DNA of 62,954 nucleotides, taken from the NCBI GenBank assembly GCA_002689925.1, contig NZIO01000033.1, positions 1 to 62,954 of the forward strand, given 5' to 3'. How positions within the stretch are numbered: the stretch's first letter is position 1; each line of letters begins with the position of its first letter. Below the pieces are notes generated by a model. The model had not been told where the DNA came from and did no database searches. It saw nothing but the letters and a program-made list of their open reading frames with translations. This stretch comes from Candidatus Pelagibacter sp. (GTDB taxonomy: Bacteria > Pseudomonadota > Alphaproteobacteria > Pelagibacterales > Pelagibacteraceae). Made by a program: the position numbers and the translations under genes. Below, in pieces: positions 26,898-37,752 of this stretch.

Positions 26898-27629
26898 TGC
26901 ACTGCAGATTTTTTTTAAATCACTTTTTCTAGAAAGGCTATGATCACCATTTTTAATTTTTATAAGTTTTTTATTTTTTCCTTTAAAATAATTTAGAATT
27001 TTTTTTGAAAATCTGGTTGGTACAACTTTATCTTTTAAACCATGAAAAAGAACAATAGGAATTTTTAAATCAATATTTTTTTTTAAAATTTTATTTTTTT
27101 TTCCATCAAATATTAACTGTTTTGTTAAAGGATAATTAAATCCACCATGATCAAGGTAATAAATTTTTTTTTTAATAATAATTTTTTTAATTTTATTACT
27201 AAATTTATCCCACATTAATTTTTGAAGAAATTCAGGAGCAGAAGCTATTCCAATAAAACCTTTAACTTGATTTTTAAATAATTTAATTAGATTTAAAGCA
27301 ATCCAACTTCCCATACTAGAACCTACAAATATTAAATTTTTATTTTTATTTTTTAAATTAATTAATTGTTTAGATTGATTGGTCCATTTTGAAATATTGC
27401 CTTCGGTGAATTTACCACTAGACTTACCATGACCCGAGTATTCAAATTTTAGAAAATTAATTTTTCTTCTTTTACAAAATTTTTGAATTTGAGATGGTTT
27501 TTCTCCAACCATGTTTGACATAAATCCGTGAAAAAAGACTACAGTCGTTTGGCTATTATTGTTTAAAAAATAATATTTAATACGTTTTTTATCTGACGTT
27601 AAAAAGTATTTTGATCCTCTATAGGTCAT
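26868..27629 (-). CDS. Alpha/beta hydrolase
   Basis: 253 residues. It has the alpha/beta hydrolase features VVFFHGFMSNMVGEKP (oxyanion region with HG), the nucleophile elbow VGSSMGSW (serine near residue 105), an acid in HGLKDKVVP near 196 and the late histidine in NGDHSLSRK near 231. A FEYSGHGKSSG motif is typical of short serine hydrolases related to human ABHD10 and YqiA-like esterases. The natural substrate cannot be told. It converges on the SDR gene, sharing 30 bases, and is very lysine-rich. Confidence 0.82.
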   Translation of the reverse strand: MTYRGSKYFLTSDKKRIKYYFLNNNSQTTVVFFHGFMSNMVGEKPSQIQKFCKRRKINFLKFEYSGHGKSSGKFTEGNISKWTNQSKQLINLKNKNKNLIFVGSSMGSWIALNLIKLFKNQVKGFIGIASAPEFLQKLMWDKFSNKIKKIIIKKKIYYLDHGGFNYPLTKQLIFDGKKNKILKKNIDLKIPIVLFHGLKDKVVPTRFSKKILNYFKGKNKKLIKIKNGDHSLSRKSDLKKICSALNFMIFNHL

Positions 27630-27691
27630 TTAAAATTTTTAATTTATTAAAAATAATACTATAACATTAAAATTAACAATTATTTTAAAAA

Positions 27692-28837
27692 ATGAATATT
27701 TTACAAGTCATACCAAAATTAGGCTTCGGGGGAGCGGAAACAGGGTGTTTTGATTTGGCACACTACTTGTATGAAAAAAATTGTAAATCATTTATAGCTA
27801 CTGGTGGTGGTGACCTAATTAAATATATTAATAAAGATAAAGTTAAAGTTTTTAAATTTTTAGTACATTCAAAAAATCCATTAATTATTTTGATAAATAC
27901 TTTTATATTAATTTTTATAATAGTGTTTTATAAAATTGATATTGTACATGCTAGAAGTAGAGCTCCTGCTTGGTCGTGTTTAGTAGCAACTAAAATTACG
28001 GGAATAAAATTTGTAACAACTTTTCATGGAACTTATAACTTTAATAACAAGATTAAAAAGTTTTACAATTCTATTATGGTTCGTTCTGATTTAGTTATTG
28101 CAGGTTCTAACTTCATTTTTTCTCACGTTAGTTCAAATTATAAAAATTTTTTTGATAATAACAAAAGGAAATTAATGGTTATATTTAGAGGAATTAATAC
28201 AAATTATTTTGATGATAGAAAAGTTTCTCAAACTAAAAAAGACTCTCTTTATCAAAAAACAAAAATTGAAAAAGATTTTTTTAAGATATTGCTTCCAGGA
28301 AGAATAACTAAATGGAAAGGGCATAAAGTTTTTCTAGAAGCTTTAAATATTTTAAGTCAAAAGGAGAATACCAAACCATTTGTTGCGATAATACTTGGAA
28401 GTGATCAAGGTAGAACGGTTTATAAAAAAGAACTTATATCACTAGTGTCAAAATATAAATTAAACCAAAAGGTAAAATTTATTGATAAATGTGAATCAAT
28501 GCCTGTTATATATAGTATTGCTGATATAGTTATTTCATCATCAATTGAGCCAGAGGCTTTTGGACGTGTTTCTGTTGAAGCTCAGTCAATGCGCAAACCT
28601 ATTATAGCAAGTAATTTAGGTGGCTCAAAAGAGACTATTATGAAAGAAAAAAGTGGTTATTTATATGATAGTAAAAACCCAAATGATCTAGCTGATATTA
28701 TTTATTCTTTCATGAATATGAGCTTAGAATCGTTGAAATCTTTTGGAATAGAGGGTAGAAAAAATATTCTTAAGAAATTTGATGTTGAAAAAATGTGTAA
28801 CACCACTTTTACTGAGTATAATAAATTGATAAGTTAA
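27692..28837 (+). CDS. Glycosyltransferase family 4 (GT-B fold)
   Basis: 381 residues. The N-terminal half has ILQVIPKLGFGGAETGCFDLA, the usual acceptor-side start, and the C-terminal half has the donor-binding LLPGRITKWKGHKVFLEAL, VIILGSDQGR and the EX7E region SIEPEAFGRVSVEAQSMRKPIIAS. Such enzymes transfer sugars from nucleotide donors in LPS or capsule synthesis. It lies alone ahead of thrS (9 bases apart), outside the sugar island 10 kb downstream; acceptor and sugar are unknown. Confidence 0.88.
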   Translation: MNILQVIPKLGFGGAETGCFDLAHYLYEKNCKSFIATGGGDLIKYINKDKVKVFKFLVHSKNPLIILINTFILIFIIVFYKIDIVHARSRAPAWSCLVATKITGIKFVTTFHGTYNFNNKIKKFYNSIMVRSDLVIAGSNFIFSHVSSNYKNFFDNNKRKLMVIFRGINTNYFDDRKVSQTKKDSLYQKTKIEKDFFKILLPGRITKWKGHKVFLEALNILSQKENTKPFVAIILGSDQGRTVYKKELISLVSKYKLNQKVKFIDKCESMPVIYSIADIVISSSIEPEAFGRVSVEAQSMRKPIIASNLGGSKETIMKEKSGYLYDSKNPNDLADIIYSFMNMSLESLKSFGIEGRKNILKKFDVEKMCNTTFTEYNKLIS

Positions 28838-28846
28838 CTAATATTA

Positions 28847-30766
28847 ATGCCTAATATACAATTACCAAATGGAAAAAAAATTTCTTTTAGCAAAGCTATA
28901 GATGGTTTTGAGATTGCTAAAAAAATAAGCATCTCTTTATCTAAAGAAGCCTGCGTAATGGAAGTTAATGGCACACTTAAGGATTTAAGTTCTTTAATAA
29001 AAGAAGATGCAGCAGTTAGAATTATCACAAAAAAAGATAAAGAAGGACTTGAAGTTTTAAGACATGATACAGCTCATATAATGGCTATGGCAGTCCAAGA
29101 ATTATATCCTGGAACACAAGTTACAATTGGTCCTGTTATAGAAGATGGTTTTTTTTATGATTTTGCTAGAAAAGAATCTTTTACAAGCGAAGATTTGAAA
29201 AAAATTGAAAAAAAAATGTCAGAAATTATAGATAGAGATTTAAAAACTAAAAAAGAGATTTGGAAAAGAAAAGATGCAATAGAGCATTTTAAAAAAATAG
29301 GAGAAAAATATAAAGCTGAAATAATTGAAAGTATTCCCGATAAAGAAGAAATTTCAATATATCATCATGGCAATAGTTGGTATGATCTTTGTAGAGGGCC
29401 ACATCTAGCCTCATCAGGAAAAATTGGAAAAGCTTTTAAACTTACTAAAGTTTCGGGAGCCTATTGGAGAGGAGATTCTAACAATGAAATGCTGCAAAGA
29501 ATTTATGGAACTTGCTGGAGAAATCAAAAAGAACTAGATGATTATTTGAATAGACTTGAAGAAGCAGAAAAAAGAGATCACAGAAAACTTGGAAAGGATA
29601 TGGATTTATTTCATTTTAGAGAAGAGAGTCCAGGAGCAGTCTTTTGGCATCCAAAAGGGTGGAATTTATTTCAAAAACTTGTTGATTATATGAGAATAAA
29701 ACAAAAACAAGCTGGGTATAAGGAAATTAATACTCCAGAAATATTAGACAGAACTCTGTGGGAAAAATCAGGGCACTGGGAAAAGTTTGGTGAACACATG
29801 TATACTTCAACCACTCCTGACGAAAAAGTTTTTGCTATAAAACCAATGAATTGTCCCGGGTGTGTTCAGGTATTTAATCAAGGAATAAAAAGTTATAGAG
29901 ATTTACCTATAAAACTATCTGAATTTGGAAAAGTTCATAGATATGAACCCTCTGGTGCCTTGCATGGATTATTAAGGGTTAGGGCATTTACACAAGATGA
30001 TGCACATATATTTTGTACAGACAATCAAATAACTGAAGAATGTTTAAAGGTTACAAACTTGATTTTAAGTATTTATAGAGATTTAGGTTTTAAAGATATT
30101 TTTTTAAAATATTCTGATAGACCAGAACAAAGAGTTGGAGACGATAGTGTATGGGATAAATCTGAAGCAGCTTTATTGCAGGCTATAAAAGAGTCAAAAC
30201 TTGAATATACGGTTAACAAAGGTGAGGGAGCATTTTATGGTCCTAAAATTGAATTTGTATTGAGAGACGCAATTGGTAGAGATTGGCAATGTGGAACATT
30301 GCAAGTAGACTTAAATCTTCCTGCCCGATTAGGAGCCTCTTACATAGATAAAGAAGGAGAAAAAAAAATACCAGTAATGCTTCACAGGGCTTTATTTGGT
30401 TCACTCGAACGTTTTATTGGAATTTTAATTGAGCATTATGCTGGCAAGTTACCAATTTGGTTATCACCAATTCAAGCTGTAATATTACCAATATCACCAG
30501 AATTTGATGATTATGCAAAAAAGATCTATGAACAAATATTAAAAGCAGATATAAATTCTCAAGTGGATTTAAAAAATCAAAAAATAAATTTTAAAATTAG
30601 AGAATACTCTTTGTCTAAAGTACCACTCTTACTAATATGTGGGCAAAAAGAAAAAGATAGCAATAGTGTTACTATAAGAAAATTAGGGGAAGAAAAACAA
30701 GAGTTTTTAAAAGTTTCTGAGGCAATAAATTATATTTCTAAAAAATCTAAATTTCCAATTAACTAA
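28847..30766 (+). CDS. thrS: Threonyl-tRNA synthetase
   Basis: 639 residues, full length. An N-terminal TGS domain (about 1-60) and the editing domain (with RHDTAHIMAMA and YDLCRGPHLAS) precede the class II catalytic core (GAVFWHPKGWNLF, KPMNCPGCVQVF, the motif 2 region EFGKVHRYEPSGALHGLLRVR, motif 3 with HRALFGSLERFIGILIEH) and the anticodon-binding domain. The zinc ligands Cys/His of the core are present. infC starts directly after its stop codon, the common thrS-infC-rpmI-rplT-pheS-pheT order. Confidence 0.96.
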   Translation: MPNIQLPNGKKISFSKAIDGFEIAKKISISLSKEACVMEVNGTLKDLSSLIKEDAAVRIITKKDKEGLEVLRHDTAHIMAMAVQELYPGTQVTIGPVIEDGFFYDFARKESFTSEDLKKIEKKMSEIIDRDLKTKKEIWKRKDAIEHFKKIGEKYKAEIIESIPDKEEISIYHHGNSWYDLCRGPHLASSGKIGKAFKLTKVSGAYWRGDSNNEMLQRIYGTCWRNQKELDDYLNRLEEAEKRDHRKLGKDMDLFHFREESPGAVFWHPKGWNLFQKLVDYMRIKQKQAGYKEINTPEILDRTLWEKSGHWEKFGEHMYTSTTPDEKVFAIKPMNCPGCVQVFNQGIKSYRDLPIKLSEFGKVHRYEPSGALHGLLRVRAFTQDDAHIFCTDNQITEECLKVTNLILSIYRDLGFKDIFLKYSDRPEQRVGDDSVWDKSEAALLQAIKESKLEYTVNKGEGAFYGPKIEFVLRDAIGRDWQCGTLQVDLNLPARLGASYIDKEGEKKIPVMLHRALFGSLERFIGILIEHYAGKLPIWLSPIQAVILPISPEFDDYAKKIYEQILKADINSQVDLKNQKINFKIREYSLSKVPLLLICGQKEKDSNSVTIRKLGEEKQEFLKVSEAINYISKKSKFPIN

Positions 30767-31312
30767 GTGGCATATCCAAAACAAAATTATTTTCAAAGAA
30801 GGACCAAACAAAGGGGCCCAAGAACTAATCATAGAATAAATTCACCACAAGTTCAGGTAATAACAAATGATGGTGAAAATCTTGGTGTAATCCCAACACA
30901 AGAAGCTATTAAAATTGCTCAAGAAAGAAATTTAGATTTAATAGAAATATCACCAAATGCAAAACCGCCAGTTTGTAAAATTGTTGACATTGGAAAATTT
31001 AGATATGAGTTACAAAAAAAAGCAAAAAAAGCAAAAAAGAAACAAAAAATTTCTAATTTAAAAGAAATAAAGATGAGGCCTGGAACTGAAATACATGACT
31101 ATAGTTTTAAAATAAAAAATGCTAAAAAGTTTCTAGAAAAGGGAGATAAAGTTAAATTTACAGTAAGATTTAAAGGAAGAGAAATGCAACATGTGCAGCT
31201 TGGAAAAGAACTTTTAAAAAGAGTTGAGGCAGACACTCAAGAAATAGGAAAAGTAGAATTAGCCCCTAAGTTTGAAGGAAGGCAAATTATAATGATCATA
31301 CAACCCCTTTAA
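30767..31312 (+). CDS. infC: Translation initiation factor IF-3
   Basis: 181 residues starting at a GTG placed directly after the thrS stop, with no spacer. The N-terminal domain has RINSPQVQVITNDGENLGVI and ERNLDLIEISPNAKPPVCKI. A lysine-rich linker follows, then the C-terminal domain with KEIKMRPGTEIHDYSFKI and KFTVRFKGREMQH. IF-3 binds the 30S subunit and checks the start codon. In enteric bacteria it starts at AUU and controls itself; here a GTG start is the best fit, as no ATG is available nearby. Confidence 0.94.
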   Translation: MAYPKQNYFQRRTKQRGPRTNHRINSPQVQVITNDGENLGVIPTQEAIKIAQERNLDLIEISPNAKPPVCKIVDIGKFRYELQKKAKKAKKKQKISNLKEIKMRPGTEIHDYSFKIKNAKKFLEKGDKVKFTVRFKGREMQHVQLGKELLKRVEADTQEIGKVELAPKFEGRQIIMIIQPL

Positions 31313-31370
31313 ATACTGAAATATTAGTTATTGTAAAATAAACTTATAATTCGTATAACCGACCAAATTT

Positions 31371-31577
31371 ATGCCAAAATTAAAAACAAAAAGTTCAGCA
31401 AAGAAAAGATTTAGAATAACTGCTAAAGGTAAAGTGAAAATGGGCCAAGCAGGTAAACGTCATGGGATGATAAAAAGAACAAACTCTCAAATTAGAAAAC
31501 AGAGAGGTACAACAATCATGTCTAAACAAGATACAAAAATAGTTAAATCTTATATGCCATATAGCTTGAGAGGATAG
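31371..31577 (+). CDS. rpmI: Ribosomal protein L35
   Basis: 68 residues, with the L35 signature [20 protein letters not shown] and GKRHGMIKR. It is a small basic protein of the large subunit. A TATAAT-like sequence at 31345-31350 in the 58-base gap after infC may be an internal promoter, though no good -35 is visible. rplT follows after one base. Confidence 0.95.
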   Translation: MPKLKTKSSAKKRFRITAKGKVKMGQAGKRHGMIKRTNSQIRKQRGTTIMSKQDTKIVKSYMPYSLRG

Positions 31578-31578
31578 A

Positions 31579-31935
31579 ATGTCTAGAGTTAAAAGAGGAG
31601 TTACAAGTCACGCGAAACATAAAAAAGTTTTAAAAGCTGTCAAAGGACAATGGGGTAGAAGAAAAAATACAATAAGAGCAGCTAAGCAAGCTTTAGAAAA
31701 ATCACTTCAATACGCTTATAGAGACAGGAAAGCCAAAAAAAGAGATTTTAGATCTTTGTGGATACAAAGAATTAACGCTGGTGTTAGAGAAGAAGGTTTG
31801 ACTTATGCCAAGTTTATTAATGGCCTAAATAAGTCAGGAATTAAGCTTGATAGAAAAGTATTAGCTGACATAGCATATAATAACCCTGAAGCCTTTAAAT
31901 CTTTAGTAAAAAAAGTACAATCGTCACTTAACTAA
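31579..31935 (+). CDS. rplT: Ribosomal protein L20
   Basis: 118 residues, the normal size. The sequence [20 protein letters not shown], then [24 protein letters not shown], is diagnostic for L20, which binds 23S rRNA early in large-subunit assembly and in enteric bacteria also represses this operon. It is one base after rpmI and 56 bases before pheS. Confidence 0.96.
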   Translation: MSRVKRGVTSHAKHKKVLKAVKGQWGRRKNTIRAAKQALEKSLQYAYRDRKAKKRDFRSLWIQRINAGVREEGLTYAKFINGLNKSGIKLDRKVLADIAYNNPEAFKSLVKKVQSSLN

Positions 31936-31991
31936 TTAAGATAATTCAATTATCCTAATAGATATAAAGAATCATAAAAAAGTATTTTGAT

Positions 31992-33059
31992 ATGGAAAAC
32001 TTTAATCAAATTGAATCTACTATATTGGACAAGATAGAAAAAATAAGTGACAGAAACACTTTTGATACAGCAAAGACTGAAATTTTTGGAAAGAAAGGGA
32101 TTGTTACTGAACTATTTAAAAAAATTGGTAGTTTAGATCAAAATTATAAAAAAGAATATGCTTCAAAGCTTAATTCTTTAAAAACAAAAATAACAGAAAT
32201 TCTTGAAAAAAAACTTAATGATTTAGGTCAATCAGAAATTAATAAAAAACTTAAAAATGAAAAGGTAGATGTAACTTTACCAGGAAGGTCATATTATTCT
32301 GGAAAAATACATCCCGTATCTCAAGTTATAGATGAAGTGACTTCAATTTTTTCTGAAATTGGATTCTCTGTTGAAGAAGGCCCTGATATTGAAAATGAAT
32401 ATTATAATTTTTCAGCATTAAACACTCCAAAAGATCACCCAGCTAGAGACATGCATGATACTTTTTATCTTGACCAGTCTAAGGATTTACTTTTAAGAAC
32501 TCACACATCTCCAGTACAAATTAGAACAATGTTAAAAAGTAAACCACCTTTTAAAATCATTGCACCTGGGAGAACTTATCGATGCGATAGCGACCAAACA
32601 CACTCTCCTATGTTTCATCAACTTGAGGGTTTACATATAGATAAAAATATAAACATGGGTCATCTTAAAGGCTGTTTATATTATTTTGTAAAAAAATTTT
32701 TTGAGGTTGAAAAGGTAAAAATAAGATTTAGACCAAGTCACTTTCCTTTTACAGAACCATCAGCAGAAGTAGATATTGGTTATAAAATTGAAAATGGAAA
32801 AATTAAAGTAGGTGAAGGAGATAAATGGTTAGAAGTACTTGGCTGTGGAATGGTTCATCCAAATGTTTTAAAAAATGCAAAAGTAAACCCAAATAAATAT
32901 CAAGGTTATGCATTTGGTGTTGGCCTAGATAGATTAGCTATGTTGAAATATGGGATTAATGATTTAAGAGCATTTTTTGAGAGTGATATTAGATGGTTAG
33001 AGTTTTATGGGTTTGACCCTCTCGATGTTCCAACTAATTACAGAGGTCTTAGTAGATGA
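31992..33059 (+). CDS. pheS: Phenylalanyl-tRNA synthetase alpha subunit
   Basis: 355 residues. An N-terminal coiled coil (about 1-85) leads into a class II core with [63 protein letters not shown], motif 2-like [17 protein letters not shown] and [14 protein letters not shown]. It charges tRNA-Phe as a heterotetramer with PheT. The gene overlaps pheT by 4 bases (ATGA), so translation is probably coupled. A GATAATT-C-AATTATC palindrome lies in the upstream gap at 31940-31954. Confidence 0.96.
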   Translation: MENFNQIESTILDKIEKISDRNTFDTAKTEIFGKKGIVTELFKKIGSLDQNYKKEYASKLNSLKTKITEILEKKLNDLGQSEINKKLKNEKVDVTLPGRSYYSGKIHPVSQVIDEVTSIFSEIGFSVEEGPDIENEYYNFSALNTPKDHPARDMHDTFYLDQSKDLLLRTHTSPVQIRTMLKSKPPFKIIAPGRTYRCDSDQTHSPMFHQLEGLHIDKNINMGHLKGCLYYFVKKFFEVEKVKIRFRPSHFPFTEPSAEVDIGYKIENGKIKVGEGDKWLEVLGCGMVHPNVLKNAKVNPNKYQGYAFGVGLDRLAMLKYGINDLRAFFESDIRWLEFYGFDPLDVPTNYRGLSR

Positions 33060-35458
33060 TAACTTCTCTTTCATGGTTAAAAAATCATATTTCAACAAGA
33101 GCAAACACCCAACAAATAGTTGAGCGCTTAACTGAGATTGGACTAGAAGTAGAAAGTGTCAAATCTCCAGAAAGTGAAAGGGATAATTTTATTATTTGTA
33201 AGATTATTAAAGCTGAAAAACATCCAAATGCGGATAAATTAAAATTATGTGATGTAAAAATTGGGAATGATAAATTAGTGAAAGTTGTTTGTGGGGCAAC
33301 AAATGCTAAAGATGGTTTATTTACAGTATATGCTCCTCCAGGATCAATTATTCCAAAAACAAAAACCAAATTAAAAGTAGCAAAAATTAGAGGCATAGAG
33401 TCTTTTGGTATGCTTTGTTCTGGAAGTGAGCTTGATGAATCCCTAGAAAAAGATGGAATAATTGAATTACAAAAAAATGAAAAAAATATAGGTGAAAAAT
33501 ATTTTAAGTCTTCAGCAGAAGAGGTAATTGATATAGCTGTTACTCCTAACAGGCCAGATTGCTTAGGTGTAAGAGGTATCGCAAGAGATTTAGCTGCATC
33601 AGGGTTAGGCCAATTAAAAAAACAATCTAAAATTAAAATAAATCAAAAATTTAAACAGCCAATAAAGATTTCTATAACTAAAGAAAAAAATCAAGGCTGT
33701 GCTGTTTTTGGAAGTATATATATAAAAAATGTCCAAAATAAAGAAAGCCCAGATTGGTTAAAAAATAAAATTATATCTCTGGGTTTAAAGCCTATTTCAT
33801 CAATAGTAGATATTACTAATTATGTTATGTACGATTTGAATAGACCTTTGCATGCCTACGACGCTGATAAAATTAATAAAGAAATCATAGTAAGAAATTC
33901 TAAAAAAGAAGAGTCTTTTGAAGCTCTAGATAATAAAAATTATACACTAGATAGTAATATGTGTGTGATTACAGATAAGACAGGTGTATTAGGGCTTGGC
34001 GGTATAATAGGTGGAATTAGATCTGGAACAGAAGTATCAACAAAAAATATTTTATTGGAATCTGCTTATTTTTTCCCATCAGGAATAAGAAGAACTGCAA
34101 AAGGCTTAAATATTGACACAGATGCAAAGTATAGATTTGAAAGAGGTATAGATCCAAATTCCATACAGGAAGGATTAGAACTAGCAACAAGACTAATTTT
34201 AGATATATGTGGTGGAGAAGCTAGCAAATTTTCAATAGCAGGAAAATTAAAGAAAAGTGTTAAATCGATAGATCTAAGTCATGAAAAATTTTTTAGTGTC
34301 ATTGGTTCTAAGATTAGTGAATCTGAAACAAAAAAAATATTAACTTTTTTAGGATGTGAAATAGGAAAAAGAAAAAAAGGTATAAAAGTATTGCCCCCAT
34401 CATGGAGACCAGATCTTAAAGAGGATATTGATCTCATTGAAGAATTAGTAAGAATGAAAGGTTATAATACGATACCTCTAATAAGTCCCCAGAAAGATAA
34501 TATTAAAGATACTTTGAATTATAGACAAAAACTTTTTCATTTTTCACAAAGATCTGTTGCTTCAAAAGGTTTTACAGAAGCTATTACCTGGTCTTTTACA
34601 GATTCTAAAGTAGATAGTTTTTTTTCTGAATTAAAAAATGAAATTAAAATTTTTAATCCAATATCAAGTGACCTCGATGTTTTAAGGTCATCACTTTATT
34701 CAAATTTAATGATAAGTGCTAAAAACAATATTCACAGAAATTTTGAAGACTTAATGTTGTTTGAAATTGGTCCAGTTTTTCAAGGAAAAGAACCAGGAAA
34801 ACAATTAACAATGATAGGAGCAATCAAAACAGGAAAATACTCAAGAAAAAATTGGATAGAAAAAGAGAGAAATTTTGATGTGTTTGATATTAAAAATGAT
34901 GCTTTAAGAACTTTAATTGAAATTGGAATTGATAGTTCAAAAATATCAGTCAGCAACAAGACAAAAAAATGGTATCATCCAGGCAGATCAGGGTTACTTT
35001 CATTAGGCTCGATAAATGGACCTGAGTTAGGATATTTTGGAGAAATTCATCCTTCAATAATTAAAAAACTGGATCTAAGAGTTGAAAGCATTTTAGGCTT
35101 TGAAATTTTTATGGACAATATTCCTGAATCAAGAAAAAAAATTAGAGAAGCTAAAAGAATTTTTACTGTATCAGATTATCAAAAAGTTGTTAGAGATTTT
35201 GCTTTTGTTATTGATGAAAAGTTTAGCTCAAGTGAAATTACTAATTTAGTTAAAAATATAGATAAAGAATTAATTAAAATTGTTAAAATATTTGATGTTT
35301 ATCAAGGAGAAAATATACAATCAGGTAAAAAATCTATCGCTTTTAGTGTAACTCTAGAGCCAAAAGATAAAACTCTAAGTGAAAATGATATTGATAAAAT
35401 AAGTAAGAAAATAATATTTACAGTTCAAGATGTAACTGGCGCTACAATAAGATCATAA
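33056..35458 (+). CDS. pheT: Phenylalanyl-tRNA synthetase beta subunit
   Basis: 800 residues, full length. The N-terminal tRNA-binding OB domain ([31 protein letters not shown]), the B3/B4 editing region ([20 protein letters not shown]), B5 ([19 protein letters not shown]), the catalytic-like core ([24 protein letters not shown]) and the C-terminal anticodon-binding domain are all visible in order. Its stop overlaps the lepA start by one base. Confidence 0.96.
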   Translation: MITSLSWLKNHISTRANTQQIVERLTEIGLEVESVKSPESERDNFIICKIIKAEKHPNADKLKLCDVKIGNDKLVKVVCGATNAKDGLFTVYAPPGSIIPKTKTKLKVAKIRGIESFGMLCSGSELDESLEKDGIIELQKNEKNIGEKYFKSSAEEVIDIAVTPNRPDCLGVRGIARDLAASGLGQLKKQSKIKINQKFKQPIKISITKEKNQGCAVFGSIYIKNVQNKESPDWLKNKIISLGLKPISSIVDITNYVMYDLNRPLHAYDADKINKEIIVRNSKKEESFEALDNKNYTLDSNMCVITDKTGVLGLGGIIGGIRSGTEVSTKNILLESAYFFPSGIRRTAKGLNIDTDAKYRFERGIDPNSIQEGLELATRLILDICGGEASKFSIAGKLKKSVKSIDLSHEKFFSVIGSKISESETKKILTFLGCEIGKRKKGIKVLPPSWRPDLKEDIDLIEELVRMKGYNTIPLISPQKDNIKDTLNYRQKLFHFSQRSVASKGFTEAITWSFTDSKVDSFFSELKNEIKIFNPISSDLDVLRSSLYSNLMISAKNNIHRNFEDLMLFEIGPVFQGKEPGKQLTMIGAIKTGKYSRKNWIEKERNFDVFDIKNDALRTLIEIGIDSSKISVSNKTKKWYHPGRSGLLSLGSINGPELGYFGEIHPSIIKKLDLRVESILGFEIFMDNIPESRKKIREAKRIFTVSDYQKVVRDFAFVIDEKFSSSEITNLVKNIDKELIKIVKIFDVYQGENIQSGKKSIAFSVTLEPKDKTLSENDIDKISKKIIFTVQDVTGATIRS

Positions 35459-37263
35459 TGTCAAATAATAATAATATCCGTAATTTTTCTATAATTGCGC
35501 ATATCGACCATGGAAAATCAACAATAGCCGACAGAATAATTCATAAATGCGGTGGATTAACAGATAGAGAGATGAAATCTCAAGTTTTGGATTCTATGGA
35601 TATAGAAAGAGAACGAGGAATAACAATAAAAGCTCAAACTGTTAAATTAAAATATAAGTCAAAAAATGGAAAAGATTATATTTTAAATATCATCGACACC
35701 CCAGGTCATGTTGATTTTGGTTACGAGGTAAGTCGCTCACTGTCTGCTTGCGAAGGATCCTTGCTAATCGTTGATAGCACTCAAGGAGTTGAAGCACAAA
35801 CTTTAGCAAATGTATATCAAGCATTAGAAATTAATCATGAAGTTATTCCAATTTTAAATAAGATAGATTTGCCTGCTTCAGATATTGAAAAAACAAAAAA
35901 AGAAATAGAAGATGTTGTTGGGATTGAAACTTCAAATGCTATTAACTGTTCTGGAAAAACAGGAGAGGGTATTGAAGATATTTTAGAAGGAATAATAAAT
36001 ATTTTACCAGCACCCACTGGAAACCAATCAAAAAAATTAAAATCATTATTAGTTGATAGTTGGTATGACACTTATTTAGGAGTAGTTATTTTAGTCAGGG
36101 TTATTGATGGTAAAATTAAAAAAAATATGAAAATTAAATTAATGTCAAACAACGAAGAGTATATAATAGAAAAAGTAGGAGTTTTTACCCCTAAACCGGT
36201 AGATATAGAAGAATTGAATGCCGGAGAGATTGGATTCATAATAGCTGGTATTAAAACTTTATCTGAAACAAAAGTTGGAGACACCATATGCGATGCATCA
36301 AATCCAGTAAGTGAACCTTTATCAGGATTTAAACCGAGTAAACCAGTTGTTTTTTGTGGATTGTTTCCAGTAGATAGTTCGGAGTATCAAAAATTAAAAG
36401 ATGGCCTAGGTAAACTTAAACTTAACGATTCTAGTTTTTCTTATGAAGCAGAGTCTTCTAGCGCACTTGGATTAGGCTTTAGATGTGGGTTTCTTGGCTT
36501 GTTACATTTAGAAATAATTACTGAAAGGCTTGAAAGAGAATTTGATGTAAATTTGATAACTACTACTCCTGGAGTAATTTATAAAGTTCATAAAATTAAA
36601 GGTGAAATTATTGATTTGCAAAATCCATCTAGTATGCCCGACCCTACTCAAATTAAAAAAATAGAAGAACCATGGATCAAAGCTACTATAATAACACCAG
36701 AAGAATATTTGGGATCTATTATAAAAATTTGCCAAGACAAAAGAGGTTTGCAAAATAACTTAAGCTATTCAGGGAACCGAGCAGTTTTATCTTACGATCT
36801 TCCTCTTAACGAAGTTGTTTTTGATTTTAATGACAGGTTAAAATCTGTCTCTAGCGGATATGCTAGTTTTGATTATGAAATAACAGAGCATAAAGAAGGT
36901 AATTTGGTAAAACTTGGCATTTTAGTCAACAGTGATCCAGTTGATGCTCTTGCAATGATAATTCATAAAGATTTTGCACAAAAAACTGGAAGACAAGTTT
37001 GTGAAAAATTAAAAGATCTAATCCCAAGGCATAACTTTATGATACCAATTCAAGCAGCTATAGGTGGAAAAATAGTAGCAAGAGAATCAATAAAAGGATT
37101 TTCAAAAGATGTACTTACCAAGATTCATGGTGGTGGTGCTGGAGATAGGAAAAAGAAATTACTCAAGAAACAAAAAAGAGGAAAAGCTAGATCAAAACAA
37201 TTTGGAAGAGTGGAAATTCCACAAGAAGCTTTTATTGGTGTTTTGAAAATAAATAAAGAATAA
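35458..37263 (+). CDS. lepA: Elongation factor 4 (LepA)
   Basis: 601 residues. A translational GTPase with G1 [13 protein letters not shown] (14-26), G3 [13 protein letters not shown]4 NKIDLP, and the EF4-specific C-terminal domain ending [25 protein letters not shown]4 back-translocates or remodels stalled ribosomes and matters mainly under stress. It begins in the last base of the pheT stop codon, so it closes the translation operon that starts at thrS. It converges on bcp with a 4-base gap. Confidence 0.96.
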   Translation: MSNNNNIRNFSIIAHIDHGKSTIADRIIHKCGGLTDREMKSQVLDSMDIERERGITIKAQTVKLKYKSKNGKDYILNIIDTPGHVDFGYEVSRSLSACEGSLLIVDSTQGVEAQTLANVYQALEINHEVIPILNKIDLPASDIEKTKKEIEDVVGIETSNAINCSGKTGEGIEDILEGIINILPAPTGNQSKKLKSLLVDSWYDTYLGVVILVRVIDGKIKKNMKIKLMSNNEEYIIEKVGVFTPKPVDIEELNAGEIGFIIAGIKTLSETKVGDTICDASNPVSEPLSGFKPSKPVVFCGLFPVDSSEYQKLKDGLGKLKLNDSSFSYEAESSSALGLGFRCGFLGLLHLEIITERLEREFDVNLITTTPGVIYKVHKIKGEIIDLQNPSSMPDPTQIKKIEEPWIKATIITPEEYLGSIIKICQDKRGLQNNLSYSGNRAVLSYDLPLNEVVFDFNDRLKSVSSGYASFDYEITEHKEGNLVKLGILVNSDPVDALAMIIHKDFAQKTGRQVCEKLKDLIPRHNFMIPIQAAIGGKIVARESIKGFSKDVLTKIHGGGAGDRKKKLLKKQKRGKARSKQFGRVEIPQEAFIGVLKINKE

Positions 37264-37267
37264 AAAA

Positions 37268-37729
37268 TCAAATATTCTTAAGTTCATCTAATACTTCTTT
37301 TGCATGATCTTTTACTCGAACATTTGACCATATTCTATGAATTTTCCCCTTTGCGTTTACTAAAAAAGTAGTTCTAATAATTCCCATAAATTTTTTTCCT
37401 AAGAATGATTTTTGACCCCAAACTTGGTATTTTTTTAAAACTATAAGTTTTTCATCAGACAATAAATCAAATTTTAATTTATATTTTTTTTTAAACTTTA
37501 AATGGCTTTCAATACTATCTTTTGAAATTCCAAATATTAAAGTATTATTTTTAGAAATTAAGTTATTTAATTTACTAAAATCTTTAGATTCAATTGTACA
37601 ACCAGGCGTATCATCTTTTGGATAAAAAAATAAAATAATATTTTTTTTTTTAATTTTTTTAAGTTCAAAAATAGAACCATCTGTACTTGGCAACTTAAAG
37701 TTTGGTGCTAATATTTTAGTTTTTAACAT
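37268..37729 (-). CDS. bcp: Thioredoxin-dependent peroxiredoxin, Bcp type
   Basis: 153 residues. The peroxidatic cysteine is C44 in the motif FYPKDDTPGCTIESKDF. The second cysteine that E. coli Bcp has five residues later is absent (a lysine is there), so this is a 1-Cys form or uses another resolving thiol. It reduces hydrogen and organic peroxides in the cytoplasm. It lies 23 bases downstream of the glycosyltransferase-radical SAM gene on the same strand and may be transcribed with it, though it is probably a core gene at the island edge. Confidence 0.92.
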   Translation of the reverse strand: MLKTKILAPNFKLPSTDGSIFELKKIKKKNIILFFYPKDDTPGCTIESKDFSKLNNLISKNNTLIFGISKDSIESHLKFKKKYKLKFDLLSDEKLIVLKKYQVWGQKSFLGKKFMGIIRTTFLVNAKGKIHRIWSNVRVKDHAKEVLDELKNI

Positions 37730-37752
37730 CGTTCTGTATAGATATAGTTAAT

